A stretch of 64,000 bases of DNA, taken from Caulobacter sp. RHG1 (GTDB lineage Bacteria > Pseudomonadota > Alphaproteobacteria > Caulobacterales > Caulobacteraceae). Numbering within the stretch: position 1 is the stretch's first letter; each line of letters begins with the position of its first letter. The notes under the pieces are model-generated. The model searched no databases. It was given only the letters and a program-made list of their open reading frames with translations, and was not told the DNA's origin. The DNA is taken from NCBI RefSeq assembly GCF_013181195.1, contig NZ_SMZP01000006.1, positions 310,001 through 374,000 of the forward strand, given 5' to 3'. This document shows positions 1-6,986 of this stretch, piece after piece. The position numbers and the translations under genes are program-made.

Positions 1-615
1 TGGGACCAGCGCGAGGCCCTGACCTACATCGTGCGCGAGCCACGCCTGATCCGGCCGGCCAACTACCCGATCCTGTCCGACGCCCCGGGCCGGGGCAGCC
101 ATCTCTTCCAGACCGACTCGGGCAAGACCGTGTTCGTGGTGAACCTGCTGGGCCGGGTGCACATGGACGCCATGGACGACCCGTTCGCCGCCGCTGACCG
201 CGAGCTGGACAAGGCCCCGCTGGGCCAGGTGGCCGACGCGGTGATCGTCGACATGCACTGCGAGGCGACGTCCGAGAAGATGGCCATGGGCCACTATTGC
301 GACGGCCGCGCCAGCCTGGTGGTGGGCACTCACACCCACGTGCCGACCGCCGATTGCCAGATCCTGCCGGGCGGCACCGCCTACCAGACCGACGCCGGCG
401 CCTGCGCCGACTATGACAGCGTCATCGGCAACCAGAAGGAAGAGCCGCTGCGCCGGTTCACCACCAAGATCAGCGGCGGCCGCTACACCCCGGCCAGCGG
501 TCCGGCGACGATCTGCGGCGTGTTTGTCGAGACCGACGACCGCACCGGCCAGGCCGTGCGGGTCGAGCCGATCCGCGTCGGCGGTCGCCTGAAGCAGGCG
601 ATCCCGGAAGTCTGA
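1..615 (+). CDS. TIGR00282/YmdB-type metallophosphoesterase, 3' part
   Basis: The frame is open from base 1, so the gene begins before the window; 204 codons remain of a family that is usually about 265-275 residues. The C-terminal metal-ligand block GTHTHVPTAD and the upstream DMHCEATSEK segment are typical of YmdB-like calcineurin-fold phosphoesterases, which are reported to hydrolyse cyclic nucleotides. The N-terminal metal-binding motif would lie outside the window. It converges on the LacI-type gene two bases after its stop. The family assignment is firm; the physiological substrate here is unknown. Confidence 0.88.
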   Translation, partial: WDQREALTYIVREPRLIRPANYPILSDAPGRGSHLFQTDSGKTVFVVNLLGRVHMDAMDDPFAAADRELDKAPLGQVADAVIVDMHCEATSEKMAMGHYCDGRASLVVGTHTHVPTADCQILPGGTAYQTDAGACADYDSVIGNQKEEPLRRFTTKISGGRYTPASGPATICGVFVETDDRTGQAVRVEPIRVGGRLKQAIPEV

Positions 616-617
616 GC

Positions 618-1673
618 CTAGTCGCTGGCCGGCCCGGTGGAGTCCCGCACGATCAGCGTGTGGGGATGCATCAGCTGGCGGGGTTCGCCGCCGCCGTCGC
701 GCTGGCGGCGGATTTCCTCCAGCACCAGGTCGACGGCCGCGCGGGCCATGGCCGCGATCGGCTGGCGCACCGTGGTCAGCGGCGGCCAGATGTTGTCGGC
801 GATCGAGGTGTCGTCGAAGCCGACGATCGACAGGTCGCCCGGCACGTCCAGGCCCAGGCGATGGGCCAGACCCGCCGCGGCGGCGGCCATGTCGTCATTG
901 CCGGCGAAGATCGCCGTGGGGCGCTGGTCGCCCGACAGCAGCCGCTCGGCCGCGTCCAGGCCCGAGCGATAGGTGAAATAGCCCTGCTCGACCCGGATGT
1001 CCTCCATGGGCACGCCGGCCGCCTTGAGCGCGCTCATGAAGCCGTCCAGGCGCTGCTGGCTGACCGTCTGGTTGGGGTGACCCTTGATAAAGCCGAACCG
1101 CTTGTGGCCCAGGCCGATCAGGTGCTGGGTCAGCTCGAAGGCGGCGGCCTCGTTGTCGATGCGGATGGTGGCCATGTCGGCGCTGGCCAGACCCGGCGCC
1201 ACGGCCACGGCGGCCGCGCCCGCGGCCTTGATCTCGGCCAGCACCTGCGGGCTCTCGCACAGCGGCGGCGGCAGGATCAGGCCATCGACGCCGGTCTTCA
1301 GCAGGCGGGCCAGGGTGGCCCCGGCCAGCTCGGGCTCGGCGCACTTCTCGATGACGATCTGGGCGCCGGTGCGGCTGCTCTCGTCGAGGGCGCCGACCAG
1401 GAACTCCGACAGGAAGCCCATCGAGGGGTTGTCGTACAGCAGGCCGATGCGGAACGGCGCGCTGCCGGCCAGGCTGCGGGCGGCGGGGTTGGGGGCGTAG
1501 TTGAGGTCGGCGATGGCCTTCTCGACCAGGGCGCGGGTTTCCTCCTTGACGGTGCTCTCGCGATTGATGACCCGCGAAACGGTCATCGGCGAGACGCCCG
1601 CCCGGGCGGCGACGTCACGGATCGTGGCGCTCTGGGTCGTACGACGACGCTGGCGCTCGGTCGGTTGGCTCAT
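618..1673 (-). CDS. LacI family transcriptional regulator
   Basis: 351 residues. Residues about 18-65 form the LacI helix-turn-helix and hinge (ATIRDVAARAGVSPMTVSRV, then the hinge NPAARSLAG). The remainder is a periplasmic-binding-protein-like sensor fold (RIGLLYDNPS, GFIKGHPNQT, AIFAGNDDMA, SIVGFDDT). Proteins of this type repress sugar-utilisation genes until a sugar or sugar phosphate binds. No sugar operon is adjacent, so its targets may be its own promoter or distant genes. A 54-bp palindrome lies just upstream in its promoter region. Confidence 0.93.
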   Translation of the reverse strand: MSQPTERQRRRTTQSATIRDVAARAGVSPMTVSRVINRESTVKEETRALVEKAIADLNYAPNPAARSLAGSAPFRIGLLYDNPSMGFLSEFLVGALDESSRTGAQIVIEKCAEPELAGATLARLLKTGVDGLILPPPLCESPQVLAEIKAAGAAAVAVAPGLASADMATIRIDNEAAAFELTQHLIGLGHKRFGFIKGHPNQTVSQQRLDGFMSALKAAGVPMEDIRVEQGYFTYRSGLDAAERLLSGDQRPTAIFAGNDDMAAAAAGLAHRLGLDVPGDLSIVGFDDTSIADNIWPPLTTVRQPIAAMARAAVDLVLEEIRRQRDGGGEPRQLMHPHTLIVRDSTGPASD

Positions 1674-1704
1674 TCTTGTATTTCCGTCCCTTTGCGCGGG
1701 GACA

Positions 1705-1758
1705 CTAGAGCCTGACCGTTTCTGATGGAAACATCAGAAACGGATAATCAGGCTCTAG
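1705..1758. repeat. 54-bp palindromic element upstream of the LacI gene
   Basis: An outer arm of 11 bp (CTAGAGCCTGA) and an inner arm of 12 bp (CCGTTTCTGATG) both have perfect inverted partners, separated by a GAAA loop and a four-base ATAA asymmetry in the right arm. The CTAG termini and overall design resemble the short palindromic MITE-like elements scattered in alphaproteobacterial intergenic regions. It could also be an operator or RNA hairpin for the LacI gene transcribed leftward. Confidence 0.6.
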
Positions 1759-1868
1759 CTCAAACATTTTGAGCGTGGCGGGCGCCGAAACCGCTCACAC
1801 TTTCGGCTGCCACGCTCAAGACCGCTTTGGGTAGAGCTTGGAAGACGGGCGCCTGCTAAGAGCGGGAC

Positions 1869-2381
1869 ATGACTTCGCTCGGCGCCATCATCCTGTGCGG
1901 CGGCGCGTCCCGGCGAATGGGGCGCGATAAGGCCGTGCTCGACTGGGGCGGCGCTCGGGCGGTGGACCGGGTGGCGGCGTTGGCGCGGGCGGTGGGCGCG
2001 CAGGCGCTGGTGACGGCCGGCGCGGATTTCGGCCTGCCGTGGGTTCCCGACGAGGATGCGATGGCGGGGCCCGTCGGCGGCGTGCTGGCCGGGGCGCGGT
2101 TTCTGGGGACGGAGCGGCTGCTGGTGCTAGCCGTGGATGCGCCGACGGTGACGGTCGATGACCTCGCGCCGCTGCTGCCGGGCGGAGGCCATTACGAAGG
2201 CCTGCCGGTGCCGATGGTGCTTGAGGCGGCCGCTTTGCCGGTGGAGGCGCAAGCCGGCTGGCCGTTGCGGCGACTGGTCGAGCGAGCGGGGCTGGCGGCG
2301 CTGGCGGCTCCGGAAGGGGCTTTGGCGCGGTTACGGGGCGCTAATACGCCGGAAGAGCGCGCGGACCTTTTGGGTCGCTAG
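1869..2381 (+). CDS. mobA: Molybdenum cofactor guanylyltransferase MobA
   Basis: 170 residues. The N-terminal nucleotide-binding signature LCGGASRRMGRDK followed by AVLDWGG is the hallmark of MobA, which transfers GMP from GTP to molybdopterin to make the MGD cofactor in the cytoplasm. The VPDEDAMAGPVGGVLAG segment and the LVLAVDAPTV metal-binding region (usually D-x-P) follow. It is slightly short for the family (usually 190-200). The start follows AGCGGGAC. Its TAG stop overlaps the stop of the convergent reductase gene within a CTAG. Confidence 0.87.
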   Translation: MTSLGAIILCGGASRRMGRDKAVLDWGGARAVDRVAALARAVGAQALVTAGADFGLPWVPDEDAMAGPVGGVLAGARFLGTERLLVLAVDAPTVTVDDLAPLLPGGGHYEGLPVPMVLEAAALPVEAQAGWPLRRLVERAGLAALAAPEGALARLRGANTPEERADLLGR

Positions 2382-3847
2382 TACACGTCCCGCCGATACC
2401 GCCCCTCGTCCGTCAGCCGTTCGAGCGCCTCACTCCCCAGCACCTCGACCAACACGGCGTGGACGTCGCGCGACATGCCTTCCAGGGAACCGCAGACATA
2501 GATCGCCGCGCCGTTCGCCACCCAGCGCCGCAGCACGTCCGCCGCCGCGCGCAGGCGATGCTGGACATAGACGCGGTCGGCCTGGTCGCGGGAGAAGGCC
2601 AGGTCCACGCGGTCCAGCAGGCCCGAAGCCTGCCAGGCCTCGATCTCGGCGCGGTGGAAATAGTCGTGGGCCGACGTGCGCTCGCCGAAGATCAGCCAGT
2701 TCCATCGTACGCCCAGGGTCGCGCGGGCTTTCAGGTGGGCGCGCAGGCCGGCCAGGCCGGTGCCCGAACCGATCAGGATCAACGGGCGGTCCTTGTCCGG
2801 GGCGTGGAAGCTGCGGTTGGTCCGCACCCGGCCGTCGATGATAGAGCCGACCTCGGCGAACCGGCACAGCCAGCCCGAGCCCAGGCCCGGGGCGCCGTCG
2901 ACGCGGGGCATCAGGCGGACCAGGAGCTCGACCGCGCCGTCGCTGGGCAGGGAGGCGATCGAATATTCACGGTGCGGCAGCGGCGTCAGGTCGGCTATGT
3001 CGCCGATTGGGCCGTGCGGCAGGCGCAGGCCTGACAGCGCTTCTGTCATCTCAGCCGGCAAACCCAGGGCGGCGACCTCGGCCGGGTTGTTGCGCGGACC
3101 GATTTCCAGGATGTCGCCGGCTTCCCAGGTCGCCTTGTCGACGGGTTCGAGACGCACGTGCCAAGCCTCGCCGCCGGGGCTGCCAGGGTTCAGCAGGCGG
3201 CGCTCGGCCAAGGTCCAGCGGCCATAGGCCGGGCGGCTCCAGTCGGGGGCGTCGGTGACGCCGGTGATCAGCGACAGCTGCCCCTGCCAGTGGCGCAGGG
3301 CGGCCGGGTCGCCGTCGTCGACCTCCACGCGGTCGAACAGCGCCTCCGCCCCGGCATGGGCCAGCCAGGCGTCCAGCGACCGGCCGAAGGCGCAGTACTG
3401 GGCGTAGGTCGCGTCGCCCAAGGCCAGCACGCCGTAGCGCAGGCTCGAGAGGTCGTGGCCGTCCTTCATCACGTCGCGGATGAAGGCGCGGGCGGTGTCG
3501 GGGGCGTCGCCTTCCCCGGTGGTGCTGACCACGAACAGGGCGCGGCCGGTCAGATCGGCCGCGGTGACGGCCGATAGTTCCCGCAGAACCACCGGCGCGC
3601 CGCCTTCGGACAGCGCCTTGGCTGTAGCATTGGCCAGTTCCTCGGCAAATCCGGTCTGGCTGGCATAGGCGACCAGCACGGGCTCGCCCGAGCCCTGCGA
3701 CAGGGCCTTGGCCGCCTTGCGCGTGGCGTGGCGGCGCAGGGCCTCGCGCGCGGCGATGGCGGCGCAGAACAGAGCGTAGGCCCCGGTCACGGCGCCGGCC
3801 GCGATCAGGCGGCGGGTCTCGGGCGGAAAGGCTTCGAGGTCGAACAT
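2378..3847 (-). CDS. Membrane-anchored flavodoxin/FNR reductase (sulfite reductase flavoprotein-like)
   Basis: 489 residues. One N-terminal membrane helix (about 12-33) is followed by a flavodoxin FMN domain (VLVAYASQTGFAEELA, STTGEGDAPD, LALGDATYAQYCAFG) and an FAD/NAD(P)H ferredoxin-reductase module (FAD motif REYSIASL; nucleotide motif LILIGSGTGLAGLRAHLK; C-terminal YRRDVY with terminal aromatic). It resembles CysJ or cytochrome P450 reductase in layout but is anchored and sits last in an iron-linked operon. By context it probably passes NAD(P)H electrons to the PepSY membrane partner rather than to sulfite reductase, since no cysI is nearby. Its start overlaps the ApbE stop by one base. 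Confidence 0.85.
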   Translation of the reverse strand: MFDLEAFPPETRRLIAAGAVTGAYALFCAAIAAREALRRHATRKAAKALSQGSGEPVLVAYASQTGFAEELANATAKALSEGGAPVVLRELSAVTAADLTGRALFVVSTTGEGDAPDTARAFIRDVMKDGHDLSSLRYGVLALGDATYAQYCAFGRSLDAWLAHAGAEALFDRVEVDDGDPAALRHWQGQLSLITGVTDAPDWSRPAYGRWTLAERRLLNPGSPGGEAWHVRLEPVDKATWEAGDILEIGPRNNPAEVAALGLPAEMTEALSGLRLPHGPIGDIADLTPLPHREYSIASLPSDGAVELLVRLMPRVDGAPGLGSGWLCRFAEVGSIIDGRVRTNRSFHAPDKDRPLILIGSGTGLAGLRAHLKARATLGVRWNWLIFGERTSAHDYFHRAEIEAWQASGLLDRVDLAFSRDQADRVYVQHRLRAAADVLRRWVANGAAIYVCGSLEGMSRDVHAVLVEVLGSEALERLTDEGRYRRDVY

Positions 3848-4839
3848 CAGTCGTCCAGCATGGTCTGCAGGGCGGGCGACAGGCGCTCTTCCAGCGCCGT
3901 CCCGCTGCGGCTGACGATCAGCGCCGCCAGGTCGTGGGCGGCGGCGAAGGCGAGCGCCGCGTCGGGCGCCATCACGGTCAGGGCCGTGGCCCAGGCGTCG
4001 GCGCTCATGCAGTCCTTCGCCAGCACCGTGACGCTGACGGTCGCGTGGCGGACGGGGGCGCCGGTGGCGGGATCCAGCGTGTGAGCGTAGCGGCGGCCGT
4101 CATGGTCGAAGAACCGCCGGTAGTCTCCGGAGGTCGCGACGGCCAGATCGTGCAGGGCGACGACCGTATGCTCGGCGTCGTTGGCGGTCGGCGGGCGTTC
4201 GAGCTCCACCCACCACGGCTGGCCGTCGGGCTTGGCGCCCGTGCCGCGCAGCTCGCCGCCGACCTCGACGAGGTAGCTCTTCACGCCGGCCCGATCCAGC
4301 GCGGCGGCGGCCTGATCGACGCCGAAGCCCTTGGCGATGCCGTTGAGGTCCAGCTTCAGGCCGCCCGGCTGGAACAGCGCGTCGCCGTCCAGCGTCAGAC
4401 GGCTCCAGCCGCCGGTCTCACGCAGGGCGGTGATGTCGGACGGGGCAGGAGGGGCACCGGCGAAGGCGCGGGGGCCAAAGCCCCAGAGATCGGTGAGCGC
4501 GCCCAGGGTCGGGTCGAACGCGCCGTCGCTGGCTGCCGCGATTTCGATCGCACGGCGCAGGACCGTGGCGGTCTGGGCGGGCAGGGCGGTCCAGCTTCCG
4601 GCCGCGGCGCGGTTGTAGCGCGAGAGGTCCGACAGCGGCTCCCAGGGGCTCATCTCGGCGACGACGGCGTCGAGCGCGCGCTGGACCATCGCCTCGAGGG
4701 CGGGGAGGTCGGTCGTGGCCGGCAGCACCGCCTTGACCGACCAGGTCGTGCCCATCGTCGCCCTGCCAAACGCACGGACGCTGCCGCCGACAGGGCGGGC
4801 AGGCGGCGTGACGATGGCGGGGATCAGGACGCGGGACAT
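3847..4839 (-). CDS. apbE: FAD:protein FMN transferase (ApbE)
   Basis: 330 residues. ApbE attaches FMN from FAD to a Ser/Thr of a target protein through a phosphoester bond. Family landmarks are present: MGTTWSVKA near the start, DLNGIAKGFGVDQA, YLVEVGGELRGTG, ATSGDYRRFF, and HTLDPATGAPV. The likely substrate is the DUF2271 protein two genes upstream. Oddly, the N-terminus has no signal peptide or lipobox, whereas most ApbE proteins are periplasmic. The frame is closed by an in-frame TGA just upstream, so no longer start is possible. The start follows GGAGGA, which lies inside a hairpin. Confidence 0.93.
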   Translation of the reverse strand: MSRVLIPAIVTPPARPVGGSVRAFGRATMGTTWSVKAVLPATTDLPALEAMVQRALDAVVAEMSPWEPLSDLSRYNRAAAGSWTALPAQTATVLRRAIEIAAASDGAFDPTLGALTDLWGFGPRAFAGAPPAPSDITALRETGGWSRLTLDGDALFQPGGLKLDLNGIAKGFGVDQAAAALDRAGVKSYLVEVGGELRGTGAKPDGQPWWVELERPPTANDAEHTVVALHDLAVATSGDYRRFFDHDGRRYAHTLDPATGAPVRHATVSVTVLAKDCMSADAWATALTVMAPDAALAFAAAHDLAALIVSRSGTALEERLSPALQTMLDD

Positions 4840-4850
4840 GGGGAAATCTC

Positions 4851-4878
4851 ATCCTCCCCCGCACAGGCAGGGGAGGAT
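4851..4878. repeat. Hairpin repeat (ATCCTCCCC type) between ApbE and DUF4198 genes
   Basis: Nine-base arms ATCCTCCCC/GGGGAGGAT enclose a ten-base loop. The right arm supplies, on the minus strand, the purine-rich stretch before the apbE start, so the hairpin may cover its ribosome binding site. Related CTCCCC-type palindromes occur near 37.8, 57.4 and 62.6 kb. Confidence 0.6.
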
Positions 4879-4889
4879 GATGGCGACCT

Positions 4890-5750
4890 TTACGGACGCT
4901 GGGCTTCGATGACGGCGGTGTAGCTGGCGTTCTCGCCATTTCCCGGCAGCGCCTGGACAGCGCCTTGTTGAGGCGCGCCGGGCGGGCCGCCGCGGGCGTT
5001 GGCGCCCGAACGGACCGAAGCGTTGACCCAGTACATGCCCGCTTCCGGCAGGGTGAACTTCACCGCGCCGTCGGGACCGGTCTTGACCTTGATCTCGCCG
5101 GGGCTGGCGCGCCAGCGGTGGCCGCCGGGGGCGAAGGTCACTTCCAGGTCGGCGGCGGGCTTGCCGTCGATGACGAACTTGAAGGTCGCCGGCTCGGTGG
5201 CGATCACGTCGGTCGGGTGGGTGACCGGCACCAGTTCCAGGCCCTTGCCGGTCGGCTTCAGGCTTTCGGTGGTCGGCTTGTCGCGCGTCACGAAGGTTTC
5301 GTTGCGGTTGGCCGACTTGATGACCTTGAGGTCGGCGGCGCCGGCCGGGACCTGCTTGGCGAAGTCCTCGGCCGAGCCGCGGAAGCGCTTCACTTCACCG
5401 TTCTCGGTGTAGCTGGCCATGACCGAGCCGCCGGCCGTGAAGATCTTGTAGGTGCCGGGTTTGCTCAGCTGGACGTCGAAGGTCGAGCGGTATTTGCCGG
5501 TGGACGCGTTCTGGATCTTGTCGATCGCGCCGTCCGGGGCCAGCACCTGCACGCCGTCCGTGCGCATGGCGACATGGTCGGGGTGGAACAGCTCGTTGGA
5601 GACGGCTGCGTCGAAGGTCACCCAGGCGCTGTCGCCCGACAGGTTGGTGAACGACGGCAGCAGCCAGCCGCGGTGGGCTTGCGCCGACAGCGGCATCGCG
5701 AGGACTGCGCCGAGAGCGGCGACGGCCAGCAGGCTTTTCTTGAAGGTCAT
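4890..5750 (-). CDS. DUF4198 periplasmic protein with predicted N-terminal histidine
   Basis: 286 residues from the ATG at 5750; an upstream in-frame start at 5840 overlaps the previous gene and is unlikely. A Sec signal peptide ends SAQA, so mature protein would begin with His26 (HRGWLLPS). DUF4198 proteins are beta-rich periplasmic proteins linked to metal uptake, including NikK/CbiK-like nickel and cobalt binders. Other candidate ligands are FHPDH and the GGHRW segment. The C-terminal half looks like a carboxypeptidase-regulatory/Ig-like domain. Its place in the PepSY-DUF2271-ApbE operon suggests binding of iron or an iron chelate near the electron-transfer chain; this is inference. Confidence 0.82.
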   Translation of the reverse strand: MTFKKSLLAVAALGAVLAMPLSAQAHRGWLLPSFTNLSGDSAWVTFDAAVSNELFHPDHVAMRTDGVQVLAPDGAIDKIQNASTGKYRSTFDVQLSKPGTYKIFTAGGSVMASYTENGEVKRFRGSAEDFAKQVPAGAADLKVIKSANRNETFVTRDKPTTESLKPTGKGLELVPVTHPTDVIATEPATFKFVIDGKPAADLEVTFAPGGHRWRASPGEIKVKTGPDGAVKFTLPEAGMYWVNASVRSGANARGGPPGAPQQGAVQALPGNGENASYTAVIEAQRP

Positions 5751-5764
5751 GTCGGTTCTTCCCC

Positions 5765-6280
5765 TCACTTCACGGAAACGGTGACGGCGCCCAGCTCGGT
5801 CGCGCCCTTGGCCGAGGCCGGCTTGCCGGCCTTGCCCCAAACGAACGGAACGCGGACGGCTTCGTGGCCGCCCACTTCGCGGGCGGCTTCGACGACCAGG
5901 TTGTACTGGCCGGGCTTCAGCGCCTTCAGCGCGCCCTTCGAACCGGCGAAGACCAGCTTCTGCGGACCCGGCGCGCGGGTGGCGCCCGAGACGCCGTCAA
6001 CGGGGAAGCTCATCTCGCGACCGGCCTTGCGCCACCACTGGCGCATGTCCTTCAGCCACTTGGCGCCTTTGTCCTCGCGGTTGTCGGCGTCGTACCAGAC
6101 GGCCAGGGTGCCGGCGGCGCTGGCGTCGGCGCCCTCGATCCAGATGGCGACATAGGGCTTGTGGTATTCGGCCACGGTCATGCGCGGGATCTCGACGGTG
6201 ACGTTGAGATCGGCGGCCAGGGCCGGCGCGGCGCCGACGGCGGCGCCGGCGAAAGTCAGGAGAGAGATCGAACGCTTCAC
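5765..6280 (-). CDS. DUF2271 periplasmic protein, probable covalent FMN carrier
   Basis: 171 residues with a Sec signal peptide (about 1-22, ending APALA). The body matches the DUF2271 pattern (VAIWIEGAD, LAVWYDADNREDKGAKWLKDMRQWW). Residues 95-101 (bases 5978-5998) read DGVSGAT, which matches the ApbE flavinylation consensus (Asp-x-x-Ser/Thr-Gly-Ala-Thr), predicting FMN on Thr101. With apbE in the same operon, the protein is best read as a periplasmic flavin electron carrier. It lies ten bases after the PepSY gene and 14 bases before the DUF4198 gene, consistent with co-transcription. Confidence 0.85.
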   Translation of the reverse strand: MKRSISLLTFAGAAVGAAPALAADLNVTVEIPRMTVAEYHKPYVAIWIEGADASAAGTLAVWYDADNREDKGAKWLKDMRQWWRKAGREMSFPVDGVSGATRAPGPQKLVFAGSKGALKALKPGQYNLVVEAAREVGGHEAVRVPFVWGKAGKPASAKGATELGAVTVSVK

Positions 6281-6290
6281 GGGGTGTGCC

Positions 6291-6920
6291 TCAGAGGTGA
6301 ACGAAAAGGATGATGAGAACGATGGGGCCGGCCAGACCCAGCGCGACCAAGGGCCAGGTCATCGGCCGGGCGCGGGCGTGGAACTGCAGCAGGATCAGGC
6401 CGGTGACGGTGAAGATCACGCAGGCTGCGGCGAAGACGTCGATGAACCAGGCCCAGGCCTTGCCCGAGTTGCGGCCCTTGTGCAGGTCGTTGAGCAGGCT
6501 GACCGCGCCGCGCGTGGTCTTCTCGTGCTCGACGGCGCCGGTCTCGCGGTCGATCGACAGCCAGGCGTCGCCGCCCGGGCGGGCGAGGGCGACATAGACC
6601 TCGCTGGACGACCACTCGCCCTCGCGGCCGGCGACGTCGGCGCCGACGGCCTTATCCAGGAACCGCTCCATCTGCACGGGGAGGGGGCGCTTGCCCTCTT
6701 CCGGACCCTTGGCCAGCAGCGCCAGCAGGTCGGCGGGCAGCTCGGCCTTGCGGCTGACCACCTTGGGCTCGGCCTCGATCTGGCCGGCGTGGTTCAGGGT
6801 GATGCCGGTGATGGCGAACAGCATCATGCCGACCAGAGAGACAGCCGCGCTGATCCAGTGCCACTGGTGCAGCTGCTTCAGCCAGAAGGAACGGCGATGC
6901 TGATCGGCGGCGGACTTCAC
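6291..6920 (-). CDS. PepSY-associated membrane protein
   Basis: 209 residues. Three membrane helices are visible (about 21-43, 155-178, 185-206) with a periplasmic PepSY-like segment between the first two (AWLSIDRETGAVEH). Histidines flanking the helices (LHQWHW, LNHAG, NDLHKG) are typical of PepSY_TM proteins and could bind heme. First gene of the iron-linked operon; likely conducts electrons across the inner membrane to the DUF2271 flavoprotein. The start is uncertain: the GTG at 6920 has no ribosome site, whereas an AAGGA lies upstream in front of a non-canonical ATC codon; the frame closes at a TAA further upstream. Confidence 0.82.
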   Translation of the reverse strand: MKSAADQHRRSFWLKQLHQWHWISAAVSLVGMMLFAITGITLNHAGQIEAEPKVVSRKAELPADLLALLAKGPEEGKRPLPVQMERFLDKAVGADVAGREGEWSSSEVYVALARPGGDAWLSIDRETGAVEHEKTTRGAVSLLNDLHKGRNSGKAWAWFIDVFAAACVIFTVTGLILLQFHARARPMTWPLVALGLAGPIVLIILFVHL

Positions 6921-6960
6921 GGGAACGGGGGCAACCTTGGCGATGAAGGCCCGTCCTTAC

Positions 6961-6977
6961 TTGAGAACGAATTGCAA
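6961..6977. promoter_or_regulatory. Fur-like inverted repeat upstream of the PepSY operon
   Basis: TTGAGAACGAATTGCAA fits the pattern TTGnnA-N5-TnnCAA and includes the perfect palindrome AATTGCAATT when extended to 6979. It sits 41 bases upstream of the annotated PepSY start, in the only intergenic gap before the operon. Two other iron-type genes in this window have the same architecture. Fur control is inferred. Confidence 0.5.
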
Positions 6978-6986
6978 TTTCAAGCG

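Noticed and set aside
2378..3847. Assimilatory sulfite reductase alpha subunit CysJ
   Set aside because: It has an N-terminal membrane anchor, no cysI or cysH neighbour, and sits in an ApbE/PepSY operon with a Fur-like site, so sulfite reduction is unlikely.
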